A stretch of DNA of 64,000 nt from Hyphomicrobiales bacterium (GTDB lineage: Bacteria > Pseudomonadota > Alphaproteobacteria > Rhizobiales > Xanthobacteraceae), in NCBI GenBank assembly GCA_016713235.1, contig JADJPN010000004.1, positions 186,001-250,000 on the forward strand. The letters run 5' to 3'. The stretch's first letter is position 1. Each line of letters opens with the position of its first letter. The notes below the pieces were generated by a model. The model searched no databases. It was not told where the DNA came from and was given only the letters and a program-made list of their open reading frames with translations. The translations under genes were made by a program, and so were the position numbers. This document shows, piece by piece, positions 56,542-64,000 of the stretch.

Positions 56542-57180
56542 ATGGCATTGAAGGCGATCATCCGTTTGCTTGCCGCTGCCGCATTCGTCGTGGCGGGGTT
56601 GAGCATTGCGCTTTCGCATCCGCATGTCGCGACCAGCGTCAAAGGCGAACTCGTGTTCGGCAAGGATGGCGCGGTCAGCGGCATTCGCTACGCCTGGACC
56701 TTCGACGAATTCTTTTCGGAATTCGCGACGCAGGGGCTCGACACAAACAAGGACGGCGTGCTCTCGCGCGAGGAGCTTGCCGAACTTGCCAAGGTCAATG
56801 TCGAGACACTGCAGGAGTCCGATTATTTTACCTTCGGCAAGAGCGGCGAGGGCAAGCTCGCATTCGGCCAGCCCACGGATTATTGGCTCGAATATAAAGA
56901 CAAGCTGCTCACGCTTCATTTCACGCTGCCGGTGAAAACTGGCGCGCAGAAGAGCGGCGTCTCGCTCGACGTTTTCGATCCGACCTATTTCGTCGCCTTC
57001 AGCTTCGCGCAGGACAATCCGATAAAGCTGATCGATCCGCCCGCGAATTGCTCCTTCGACGTAAGGCGTCCGGGGCAGGTGTCGGGGCCGCAGCGGCCGG
57101 AATCCTTTTTCAATTCGCTCACGCCGTCGAGCGATTTCGGGTCGCAATTCGCCAATAGCGTGACCGTCACGTGCAAGTAA
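56542..57180 (+). CDS. DUF1007 periplasmic protein with EF-hand
   Basis: A 212-residue protein. Signal peptide LKAIIRLLAAAAFVVAGLSIALS, then the mature start HPHV, a likely metal-binding N-terminus. LDTNKDGVLSREE (residues 66-78) is an EF-hand loop inside the DUF1007 fold (YAWTFDEFFSEFATQGLDTN). DUF1007 proteins accompany NicO-type nickel/cobalt exporters, as here, where its stop overlaps the transporter start by 10 bp. It likely works with the exporter in the periplasm. Confidence 0.85.
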   Translation: MALKAIIRLLAAAAFVVAGLSIALSHPHVATSVKGELVFGKDGAVSGIRYAWTFDEFFSEFATQGLDTNKDGVLSREELAELAKVNVETLQESDYFTFGKSGEGKLAFGQPTDYWLEYKDKLLTLHFTLPVKTGAQKSGVSLDVFDPTYFVAFSFAQDNPIKLIDPPANCSFDVRRPGQVSGPQRPESFFNSLTPSSDFGSQFANSVTVTCK

Positions 57181-58208
57181 GAAACTTGGTGAAACGACCC
57201 GGCGTATTTTGCGCCGGCTGCCTGTTCATGCTGGCGGTCGCTGCAATTGCTTTCGCGGCAGAGCCTGCACTCGCGCAGTCCGCGTTCGGTCCACGCAATG
57301 CGCCGCCTGCGCCGACAGGTTTCTTCGGGTGGATCTTCGCGCAGCAGGCGATGTTTTACGACCAGCTTCGCAACGCCATCAAAGTGGCCGCGAAAGACGG
57401 CTCGGCGGCGTGGACGCTGATCACGATTTCTTTCCTCTACGGCATCTTTCACGCGGCCGGCCCCGGTCACGGCAAGGCGGTGATCGCGTCTTACATGCTT
57501 GCCGATAATGCCACTTGGAAACGGGGCGCGCTCCTCGCTGCGATTTCTGCCTTCGTGCAGGCATGTGTCGCTGTTGCTTTCGTCAGCATCGCCGTCCTCG
57601 TCTTCGGCGCGACCGCGCGCAAAATGCACATTGCCGCGAGCGTGATCGAGATCGCGGCTTATTCGCTGATCGTGCTGCTCGGGCTTTATCTGCTCTGGAA
57701 GAAAGGTTCATCCTTCCTTGCCGCTTGGCGCGGCAAGCCGGACGCGCATGACCATCATCATGGGCATGATCACGACCACGACCACGATCACGGACATCAC
57801 CACCACGATCACGCGCATGATCATCACGGTCACTCGCACGGGCCTGAGCCGGCAGAACTAAAAGATGCCGACTGGTTCAAACGCGGCATGATCGCGGCCG
57901 TCGCTGCTGGGTTGCGTCCATGCTCGGGGGCGATCATCGTGCTTATTTTCGCGCTGGCGCAGGGCATTTTCCTGATTGGCGTCGCGGCCACATTCGCGAT
58001 GGGTGCGGGCGTTGCGATTACGGTGACGGCAATCGCTTTGCTCGCTGTGTTCGGCAAAGGTGTCGCGGTCCGGTTGACGGGCGCGATGGGTGGCCGCAGC
58101 GAACTCATGCTGCGCGGGATCGAGGTTTTCGGCGCGCTGATCGTGATCGGGCTCGGACTCTTATTGCTGTTCGGCTATCTCGCCTACGAGCGTCTGCTGC
58201 CGTTCTGA
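57171..58208 (+). CDS. Nickel/cobalt transporter (NicO/RcnA family)
   Basis: A 345-residue membrane protein from GTG 57171, overlapping DUF1007. Six or so helices; the family motif SFLYGIFHAAGPGHGKAVIASYML near residue 90 and GLRPCSGAIIVLIFALAQGIF later. A very His-rich loop at about residues 192-223 holds more than fifteen His and several Asp. It moves Ni2+ or Co2+, most likely outward. A DUF1007 partner and the His loop support this. Confidence 0.9.
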   Translation: MQVRNLVKRPGVFCAGCLFMLAVAAIAFAAEPALAQSAFGPRNAPPAPTGFFGWIFAQQAMFYDQLRNAIKVAAKDGSAAWTLITISFLYGIFHAAGPGHGKAVIASYMLADNATWKRGALLAAISAFVQACVAVAFVSIAVLVFGATARKMHIAASVIEIAAYSLIVLLGLYLLWKKGSSFLAAWRGKPDAHDHHHGHDHDHDHDHGHHHHDHAHDHHGHSHGPEPAELKDADWFKRGMIAAVAAGLRPCSGAIIVLIFALAQGIFLIGVAATFAMGAGVAITVTAIALLAVFGKGVAVRLTGAMGGRSELMLRGIEVFGALIVIGLGLLLLFGYLAYERLLPF

Positions 58209-58273
58209 TTTCCTCCCGTTATGTATAATGCGTGGAGCGAGCGCGAATGAGCGCCCCGCACGGAGGAATTTCC

Positions 58274-59065
58274 ATGGCTCTCGGCTCACCGCTCGCGGCT
58301 GACGTTTTCAATCTCAAGGGCCGGGTCGCGCTGATCACCGGGGCATCGAGCGGGCTCGGCGAGCGTTTCGCGGAAGTAGCAAGCGCGAACGGGGCTTCGG
58401 TCGTGCTCACCGCGCGGCGCGAGGATAGAATGCAAGAAATCGTTGCGCGCATCGAGAAAGCGGGCGGCAAGGCCGCGTGCTTCGCGTGCGACGCCACCGA
58501 CAACGCCAGCATGGCGAAGGCCTTCGACTTCGCCGAAAAAACATTCGGTACGGTCGATCTCTTTGTCGCGAACGCCGGCATGGCGCGGCTCGGCAAGGTG
58601 ATCGAGATGCCCGAAGACGAGTATCGCAAGCTGATGGCGCTCGACATGGATGCCGTGTTCTTCAACTCGCGTGAGGCGGCCAAACGCATGATCGCTGCGA
58701 ACAAGCCGGGCACGATCATCACGACGGCCTCGATCGCGGCCTTTATCGTCGAGCGCAATATCGTCGCCTACAACATGGCCAAGGCCGCGGTGGTGCAGTT
58801 CACCAAGGGCTTCGCGCTCGAGGTCGCGCGCAAGAACATTCGCGTTAACGCGATTGCGCCGGGCTATGTCGTCACCGACATCAACCGCGATTTCCTGCTC
58901 TCGCCCAAGGGGCAGGAAGGCAAGGAGAAGCTCCCGCTCGCCCGCTATGGCGAGGTGGACGACCTCGACGGGGTCTTCCTGCTGCTTGCCTCGCATGCTT
59001 CCCGCTGGATGACCGGTTCCACGATTGTCATCGATGGCGGGCACATTCTGAACGTCGGCAACTAA
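58274..59065 (+). CDS. Short-chain dehydrogenase/reductase
   Basis: A 263-residue classical SDR. GGAGGA lies 7 bp before ATG 58274 (MALGSPLAADVF). The cofactor motif is LITGASSGLGERFAEV, then FVANAGMARLG, the catalytic TTASIAAFIVERNIVAYNMAKAAV (Ser/Tyr/Lys) and VNAIAPGYVVTDIN. It ends in TIVIDGGHILNVGN. It is like 3-oxoacyl-ACP reductases and 3-hydroxyacyl-CoA dehydrogenases. Exact substrate unknown; acyl-CoA metabolism is suggested by the neighbouring acyl-CoA ligase. Confidence 0.9.
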   Translation: MALGSPLAADVFNLKGRVALITGASSGLGERFAEVASANGASVVLTARREDRMQEIVARIEKAGGKAACFACDATDNASMAKAFDFAEKTFGTVDLFVANAGMARLGKVIEMPEDEYRKLMALDMDAVFFNSREAAKRMIAANKPGTIITTASIAAFIVERNIVAYNMAKAAVVQFTKGFALEVARKNIRVNAIAPGYVVTDINRDFLLSPKGQEGKEKLPLARYGEVDDLDGVFLLLASHASRWMTGSTIVIDGGHILNVGN

Positions 59066-59250
59066 GCCCAATCTTTATTGCGTTGCGCCAAATTGCGGCA
59101 CGGATATGCGTCCGGAAACTTCGTTGCAGGTCCTGCATGGATAACGAAATTGCGCAGGGTCTTTCGCTATGCGAGCCTTGGGCTACTAAAAAGTAGGGCT
59201 CTTGCCCGAATCAGCCCCCGTTCCGGCCGCCGGGGAGGCGGTTTCCGCGC

Positions 59251-62200
59251 ATGGCTAAGAATCAGAACGTCTCGCTCGACGACAAATACGATCTTGCAAA
59301 GCCGCTGGTTTTTCTCTCCGGCACGCAGGCCATCGTCCGGCTCACGCTCATGCAGAAAGAGCGGGACCGGGAGAGCGGCAAGAACGCTGCGGGTTATGTC
59401 ACCGGATATCGCGGTTCGCCGCTCGGCGGGCTCGACCAGCAGTTCCTGCGCGCGCGGCGTTTGCTTGAGAAGAACGATGTGAAGTTTCAGGCGGGCCTGA
59501 ACGAAGACTTAGCTGCGACCGCGTTGTGGGGTTCGCAGCAGGCCGAGCTTACCGGCGAAGGCAAGTTCGATGGCGTGTTCGGCATCTGGTACGGCAAGGG
59601 TCCGGGCGTGGACCGCACCGGCGACGCCTTCCGTCACGCGAACTTCGCAGGCACCTCGAAATTCGGCGGCGTGCTTGCGCTCATGGGCGACGACCATACC
59701 TGCGAATCCTCCACCACCGCGCATCAGTCGGAATTCCACTTCGTCGACGTGATGATTCCGGTTTTGAATCCGGCGGGTGTGCAGGAACTGATCGATTACG
59801 GCCTGCATGGTTTTGCAATGTCGCGCTTCTGCGGCACCTGGGTCGGCATCAAGTGCGTCAAAGAAACGATCGAGTCGACCGCCGTCGTCGATGTTTCGCC
59901 TGATCGCGTGAAGATCAACATTCCCGAATTCAAGATGCCACCGGGCGGCCTCAATATCCGCCGCATCGACGGCGCGCTCGCGCAGGAAGCAAGACTGTTC
60001 GAATTCAAGCGCGACGCCATGCTCGCCTATATCAAGGCGAACGGCATCAACAAGATCGTGATGTCAGGCGGGCCGAATGCGAAGATAGGCATCATTACGA
60101 CCGGGAAAAGCTATCTCGATGTGCGGCTCGCGCTCGACGAACTCGGCATCGACGAAGTGAAGGCGAACGATCTAGGCATTCGTCTTTTCAAGATCGGCTG
60201 TCCGTGGCCGATGGATCCGGGCGAGTTGAGAGACTTCGCCAAGGGTCTCGACCTCATCATGGTCATCGAAGAGAAGCGCTCGCTCATCGAAGTGCAGGTG
60301 CGCGAAGAGCTTTACGGCACCGAGAACCAACCAGCCGTCGTCGGAAAGAAAGACGAGAAAGGCGATTGGCTGTTCCCCGCGAAGGGTGCGCTCGATCCGA
60401 ACGACATCGCAATTGCCATCGGTGAGCGAATTCTCCGCCGCGCGCATAGCGATGCGATGGCGGACGATGTCAGCCGCCTGAAGCAGGCGCAGGAAGCGCT
60501 GTCGCAGACGACTGATGTCGCGACTCGCACGCCGTATTTCTGTTCCGGCTGCCCGCACAACACTTCGACCGTCGTGCCCGAAGGCATGCGCGCTTATGCC
60601 GGCATCGGGTGCCACACTATGGCGATCTGGATGAACCGCAACACCATGGGCTTCACGCACATGGGCGCGGAAGGCGCGAACTGGGTCGGCGAAGCACCGT
60701 TCTCCAAACGCAATCACGTATTCCAGAATCTCGGCGACGGCACTTATAATCACTCCGGCATTCTCGCCATCCGCGCCGCGATCGCGTCGGGCGTGAACAT
60801 CACCTATAAAATTCTTTTTAACGATGCGGTCGCGATGACCGGCGGCCAGCGCCACGAAGGCGGGCTCACGGTGGATGCAATCGCGCGGCAGGTGGCGGCG
60901 GAAGGGTTGACGAAAATCATGCTCGTCACCGACGAGCCGTGGAAATATCCGAAATCGATCGATTTCCCCAAAGGGATGACGATCCATCATCGCGACGAAC
61001 TCGATAAGGTGCAGCGCATACTCGCGGATACGCCGGGCGCGACCGCGATGATCTACGACCAGACCTGCGCCGCCGAAAAGCGCCGCCGGCGCAAGCGCAA
61101 TGAATTTCCCGATCCCGACAAGCGCGTAATCATCAACGAATTGGTCTGCGAAGGCTGCGGCGATTGCGGCGTGCAGTCGAATTGCGTCTCCGTGCAGCCA
61201 GTGGAAACTGAATGGGGCCGCAAGCGCGTCATCGACCAGACCAGCTGCAACAAGGACTTCTCCTGCGTGAAGGGCTTCTGTCCTTCTTTCGTCACTGTCT
61301 CCGGCGCGAAGCTCAAAAAAGCGACGGGTATTGCCGGCTCGATGAAAACCTCGGCGGCACTGCCCGATCCGAAACTGCCGGAAGTGAACGGCACCTTCGG
61401 CGTCATCATCACCGGCATCGGCGGCACCGGCATCGTGACGATTGCGCAGGTGCTCGGCACCGCGGCGCATATCGAAGGCAAGGCCGCAGGCATCATCGAC
61501 ATGGCGGGCCTTGCGCAGAAAGGCGGCGCGGTCGCGTCGCACCTTCGTCTGGCCAATCATCCCGACGACATTTATGCGATCCGCGTGCCTGCGCGCGGCG
61601 CGCATCTCATTCTTGGCGGCGATATCGTCACCGTTGGCTCGAAGAAAGTGCTGTCTTCGATGCGCTCGGGGGAAACGACTGTCGTCGTGAACACGCACGA
61701 AACGCTGCCGGGAGACTTCACCCGTAACGCGGATTTCTCGTTGCCGACCGAGCGCCTGAAGCGCGAAATTTCGAAAGCAGCCGACGCCGACCACGCCCAT
61801 TTCGTCGATGCGACGAAGTTGTCCGCCGCGCTGTTCGGCTCGTCCGTGACGCAGAACATGTTCCTGGTCGGCTACGCCTATCAGCTTGGCGGTCTGCCGA
61901 TCGGGCAGGAAGCGATTTATCGCGCGATCGAACTCAACGGCGAGTCCGTCGAGATGAACAAGCAGGCCTTCGAATGGGGCCGGCGGGCAGCGGTCGATCC
62001 GCAGTCGGTCGCCAATCTCGCGAAGCCCGCGGAGGTCTCGACCGACGCGCGGCATCTTTCCGAGACGCTCGACGAAGTGATTGCGCGCCGCGAGAAATTC
62101 CTCATCAGCTATCAGAACGCGGCTTATGCGAAGCGCTATCGCGATCTGGTCGAAAAGACGCGCGCGACGGAAGCGAAAGCGATGCCGGGCCAGACCGGCC

Positions 62201-62730
62201 TCACGGATGCCGTCGCGCGCTATCTTTATAAATTGATGGCTTACAAAGACGAGTATGAAGTCGCGCGGCTTTACACCGACGGTACTTTTGCCGAACAGTT
62301 GAAGACGACGTTCGACGGCGACCTGAAGAAGAAGGTCTATCTCGCGCCGCCGCTGCTATCGCGCATTGATCCGAACTCGGGCCGCCCGAAGAAGATCGAG
62401 TTCGGCGGCTGGATGTTCAAAGCCTTTGGCGTGCTCGCGAAATTCAAGTTCCTGCGCGGCACCGCGCTCGATGTCTTTGGCTATTCGGAAGAGCGTAAGA
62501 CCGAGCGCAAACTGATCGCTACGTACGAAGCGATGCTCGGCGATCTACTCGCGAAGCTGAACGCGTCGAATCATGCCGTCGCGGTCGCGCTTGCGGCTCT
62601 GCCGGAAAAGATTCGCGGCTTCGGCCCGGTGAAGGCGGCGAGTCTCGTCAAGGTTGAGGCGGAGAAGAAGGCGCTTCTCGCGCGCTTCGAATCTGCCAAA
62701 GTGACGCCTGTGCAGGCGGCGGCGGAGTAG
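59251..62730 (+). CDS. Indolepyruvate ferredoxin oxidoreductase (fused)
   Basis: A 1159-residue fusion of the alpha and beta parts of indolepyruvate:ferredoxin oxidoreductase, oxidising aryl pyruvates to aryl-acetyl-CoA. Residues 10-400 are the pyrimidine/core domain (GYVTGYRGSPLGGLDQQFL, GKGPGVDRTGDAFRHAN). TFYCSGCPHN-type PYFCSGCPHNTST binds an Fe-S cluster, and the TPP domain follows (LGDGTYNHSGILAIRAAI). A ferredoxin-like part has C633, C636 and C639 in VCEGCGDCGVQSNC. The gamma part is VIITGIGGTGIVTIAQVLG. Length is typical of the proteobacterial fused type. Usual context is aromatic amino acid breakdown. Confidence 0.94.
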   Translation: MAKNQNVSLDDKYDLAKPLVFLSGTQAIVRLTLMQKERDRESGKNAAGYVTGYRGSPLGGLDQQFLRARRLLEKNDVKFQAGLNEDLAATALWGSQQAELTGEGKFDGVFGIWYGKGPGVDRTGDAFRHANFAGTSKFGGVLALMGDDHTCESSTTAHQSEFHFVDVMIPVLNPAGVQELIDYGLHGFAMSRFCGTWVGIKCVKETIESTAVVDVSPDRVKINIPEFKMPPGGLNIRRIDGALAQEARLFEFKRDAMLAYIKANGINKIVMSGGPNAKIGIITTGKSYLDVRLALDELGIDEVKANDLGIRLFKIGCPWPMDPGELRDFAKGLDLIMVIEEKRSLIEVQVREELYGTENQPAVVGKKDEKGDWLFPAKGALDPNDIAIAIGERILRRAHSDAMADDVSRLKQAQEALSQTTDVATRTPYFCSGCPHNTSTVVPEGMRAYAGIGCHTMAIWMNRNTMGFTHMGAEGANWVGEAPFSKRNHVFQNLGDGTYNHSGILAIRAAIASGVNITYKILFNDAVAMTGGQRHEGGLTVDAIARQVAAEGLTKIMLVTDEPWKYPKSIDFPKGMTIHHRDELDKVQRILADTPGATAMIYDQTCAAEKRRRRKRNEFPDPDKRVIINELVCEGCGDCGVQSNCVSVQPVETEWGRKRVIDQTSCNKDFSCVKGFCPSFVTVSGAKLKKATGIAGSMKTSAALPDPKLPEVNGTFGVIITGIGGTGIVTIAQVLGTAAHIEGKAAGIIDMAGLAQKGGAVASHLRLANHPDDIYAIRVPARGAHLILGGDIVTVGSKKVLSSMRSGETTVVVNTHETLPGDFTRNADFSLPTERLKREISKAADADHAHFVDATKLSAALFGSSVTQNMFLVGYAYQLGGLPIGQEAIYRAIELNGESVEMNKQAFEWGRRAAVDPQSVANLAKPAEVSTDARHLSETLDEVIARREKFLISYQNAAYAKRYRDLVEKTRATEAKAMPGQTGLTDAVARYLYKLMAYKDEYEVARLYTDGTFAEQLKTTFDGDLKKKVYLAPPLLSRIDPNSGRPKKIEFGGWMFKAFGVLAKFKFLRGTALDVFGYSEERKTERKLIATYEAMLGDLLAKLNASNHAVAVALAALPEKIRGFGPVKAASLVKVEAEKKALLARFESAKVTPVQAAAE

Positions 62731-62744
62731 TTTAGCATTCGCTT

Positions 62745-63419
62745 ATGATCACCGCCGAACGCCTGCGCGAGATCGCATTCTGGTCCGCGGAGCTTACCGA
62801 AGAAGAGGTCGATCGAGCGCGCCGCGGCGTGACGGAGAAGTCATTCGCGAAGGGCGCATACATTTGTCACAAGGGTGACAGGTTGGATGCTTGGACCGGT
62901 GTCGTTTCCGGTCTCGTGCGGCTCGGCACGGTTTCGCAAAAGGGCAAGACGGTCACGCTCGCTGGCATGCGGTCAGGCGGCTGGTTCGGCGAAGGCTCCG
63001 TCCTGAAAAAAGAGGCGCGCCAATACGATCTCGTCGCGCTGCGCGAGGTGAAGCTTGCGCTGATGGGGTCGGCCACTTTCTTCTGGCTGTTCGAAAACAG
63101 CGTCGGCTTCAATCGTTTCCTCGTAAAACAATTCAACGAGCGCATCGGGCAATTCATTGCGCTCGTCGAGTTCGACCGCTCGCTGGACGCGACCGGCAAG
63201 GTCGCGCGCAATATCGCCTGGCTCTGCAATCCGGTGCTGGTGCCGTTAGCCGGCAATCATCTTGACATCACGCAAGAAGAGATTGGCCTGATCTCCGGCG
63301 TGTCCCGTCAGGCGGTCAACGGCGCGCTACAGGTGCTGGAGAGCAAGAAAATGCTTCGCGTGGGACATGGCGGAATCGCCATTCTCGATCTTGCAGCACT
63401 TAGCCGTTACGAAGATTAG
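62745..63419 (+). CDS. Crp/Fnr-family transcriptional regulator
   Basis: A 224-residue regulator with an N-terminal cNMP-binding fold (YICHKGDRLDAWTGVVSGLVRLG, SGGWFGEGSVLKKE) and a C-terminal winged helix (DITQEEIGLISGVSRQAVNGALQVLESKKML). No Fnr-type cysteine set is seen. It starts 15 bp after the oxidoreductase stop on the same strand and is likely co-transcribed. It may control the oxidoreductase or acyl-CoA ligase genes. Confidence 0.92.
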   Translation: MITAERLREIAFWSAELTEEEVDRARRGVTEKSFAKGAYICHKGDRLDAWTGVVSGLVRLGTVSQKGKTVTLAGMRSGGWFGEGSVLKKEARQYDLVALREVKLALMGSATFFWLFENSVGFNRFLVKQFNERIGQFIALVEFDRSLDATGKVARNIAWLCNPVLVPLAGNHLDITQEEIGLISGVSRQAVNGALQVLESKKMLRVGHGGIAILDLAALSRYED

Positions 63420-63619
63420 CCGCGCGCTTTCGCACTGCGAAAGAAAAAACCTGACGCGGCAGCCATAGCCAATCCCGGGAGTGTTTGTCTGTCAAGCGGA
63501 CCCTTGTGGGAGTATGATTTTCCTCCACTCTGCTACGCTTGAAGTGCATGGCCCGGCCGAGAAAGCCGGCGCCGCAATAAGCGAGCGCGGGAAACGCGCC
63601 GGTGTTCGGGGAGAGAAGC

Positions 63620-64000
63620 ATGGCGCAAAACGCCGTCGACAAAACTGTCGATACGTTTCCGAAATTTCTGCTGGTCAACGCGGAAGTGCGCGGCGATCGC
63701 CCGGCTATTCGCGAGAAAGATCTCGGCATCTGGCAAACCTGGACCTGGCGCCAAGTAAAGGAAGAAGTGAAGGCGCTAGCGCTCGGCCTTAAAGAGTTGG
63801 GCATCGAGCGCGGCGACAAGGTTGCGATCATCGGCTCCAACAAGCCGCGGCTTTACTGGTCGATGTGCGCGACGCAATCCATCGGCGGAATACCGGTTCC
63901 GGTTTATCAGGACGCGGTCGCCGACGAGATGGCGTTCGTGCTCACGCATGCGGGCGCGAAAATCGCGATCGTTGAGAATCAGGAGCAGGTCGATAAAGTT
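63620..64000 (+). CDS. AMP-dependent acyl-CoA ligase, 5' part (runs off the window)
   Basis: Starts at ATG 63620 after GGGGAGAG. The 127 residues seen show FLLVNAEVRGDRPAIREKDLGIWQTWTWRQ, ALGLKELGIERGDKVAIIGSNKPRLYW and CATQSIGGIPVPVYQDAVADEM, the N-terminal part of long-chain-type acyl-CoA synthetases. It activates a carboxylic acid via AMP; the ATP motif lies beyond the edge. Position after the indolepyruvate oxidoreductase and a Crp regulator suggests aryl- or branched-acid activation. Confidence 0.88.
   Translation, partial: MAQNAVDKTVDTFPKFLLVNAEVRGDRPAIREKDLGIWQTWTWRQVKEEVKALALGLKELGIERGDKVAIIGSNKPRLYWSMCATQSIGGIPVPVYQDAVADEMAFVLTHAGAKIAIVENQEQVDKV

Noticed and set aside
60172..62055. 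627-codon minus-strand open frame
   Set aside because: It lies fully opposite the intact indolepyruvate oxidoreductase, is Arg/His-rich without motifs, and reflects high-GC codon bias.

Overview
The window reads as a draft chromosomal contig from an alphaproteobacterium of the order Hyphomicrobiales (Rhizobiales), close to the Bradyrhizobium / Pseudolabrys / Variibacter branch. The evidence is the rRNA operon order (tRNA-Ile, tRNA-Ala, 23S, 5S), a helix-9 insertion in the 23S rRNA, high-GC host genes, a homospermidine synthase next to a class IV ornithine decarboxylase, a TAXI-type TRAP transporter, a fused indolepyruvate:ferredoxin oxidoreductase, and a palindromic intergenic repeat of a kind common in Bradyrhizobium-like genomes.

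Layout: 1-3.8 kb holds the 3' part of an rRNA operon (16S lies outside). 4-10.2 kb holds housekeeping and envelope genes: alkyl-DNA repair, a secreted hydrolase, an APC permease and two tandem exported methyltransferases. 10.5-24.3 kb is a genomic island of about 13.7 kb inserted at the 3' end of tRNA-fMet. It is bounded by a 47-bp direct repeat, carries paired arm-type repeats near both ends, and ends with a tyrosine integrase next to the right end. It is visibly more AT-rich than the flanks. It carries a large P-loop ATPase with a C-terminal PD-(D/E)XK nuclease, a RibD-like deaminase with an unassigned C-terminal domain, a ParB/sulfiredoxin-like protein, an SF1 helicase, a DUF2971 protein, an XRE regulator facing a small membrane protein across a repeated operator, and DUF1376 and AlpA-like genes. 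This cargo is the best candidate for an undescribed defence module.

24.3-46.3 kb is metabolism and transport: an aminotransferase, a CBS-domain membrane protein, a sugar-acid catabolic run (IlvD/Edd dehydratase, PEP-mutase-like lyase, GNAT, DenD-like dehydrogenase), map, radC, an NMT1-type ABC transporter and a TAXI TRAP transporter. 46.4-49.3 kb is a probable zinc-uptake operon (ATPase, permease, CobW-type GTPase) behind a Zur-like palindrome, with no binding protein in view. 50.5-53.5 kb is polyamine synthesis. 54-64 kb has a GGT-like enzyme, an L,D-transpeptidase, a DUF1007 / NicO nickel-cobalt exporter pair, an SDR, the indolepyruvate oxidoreductase, a Crp/Fnr regulator and the start of an acyl-CoA ligase.

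About one gene in four is broken by one or more small indels although its protein motifs continue in another frame. These lie mainly at 4-27 kb and 41.9-44.7 kb, in both host and island genes. Together with a G8-C5-G27-C3 tract at 34.5 kb this points to local sequencing or assembly error rather than real decay. For such genes the whole reconstructed span is given, and the breaks are described.
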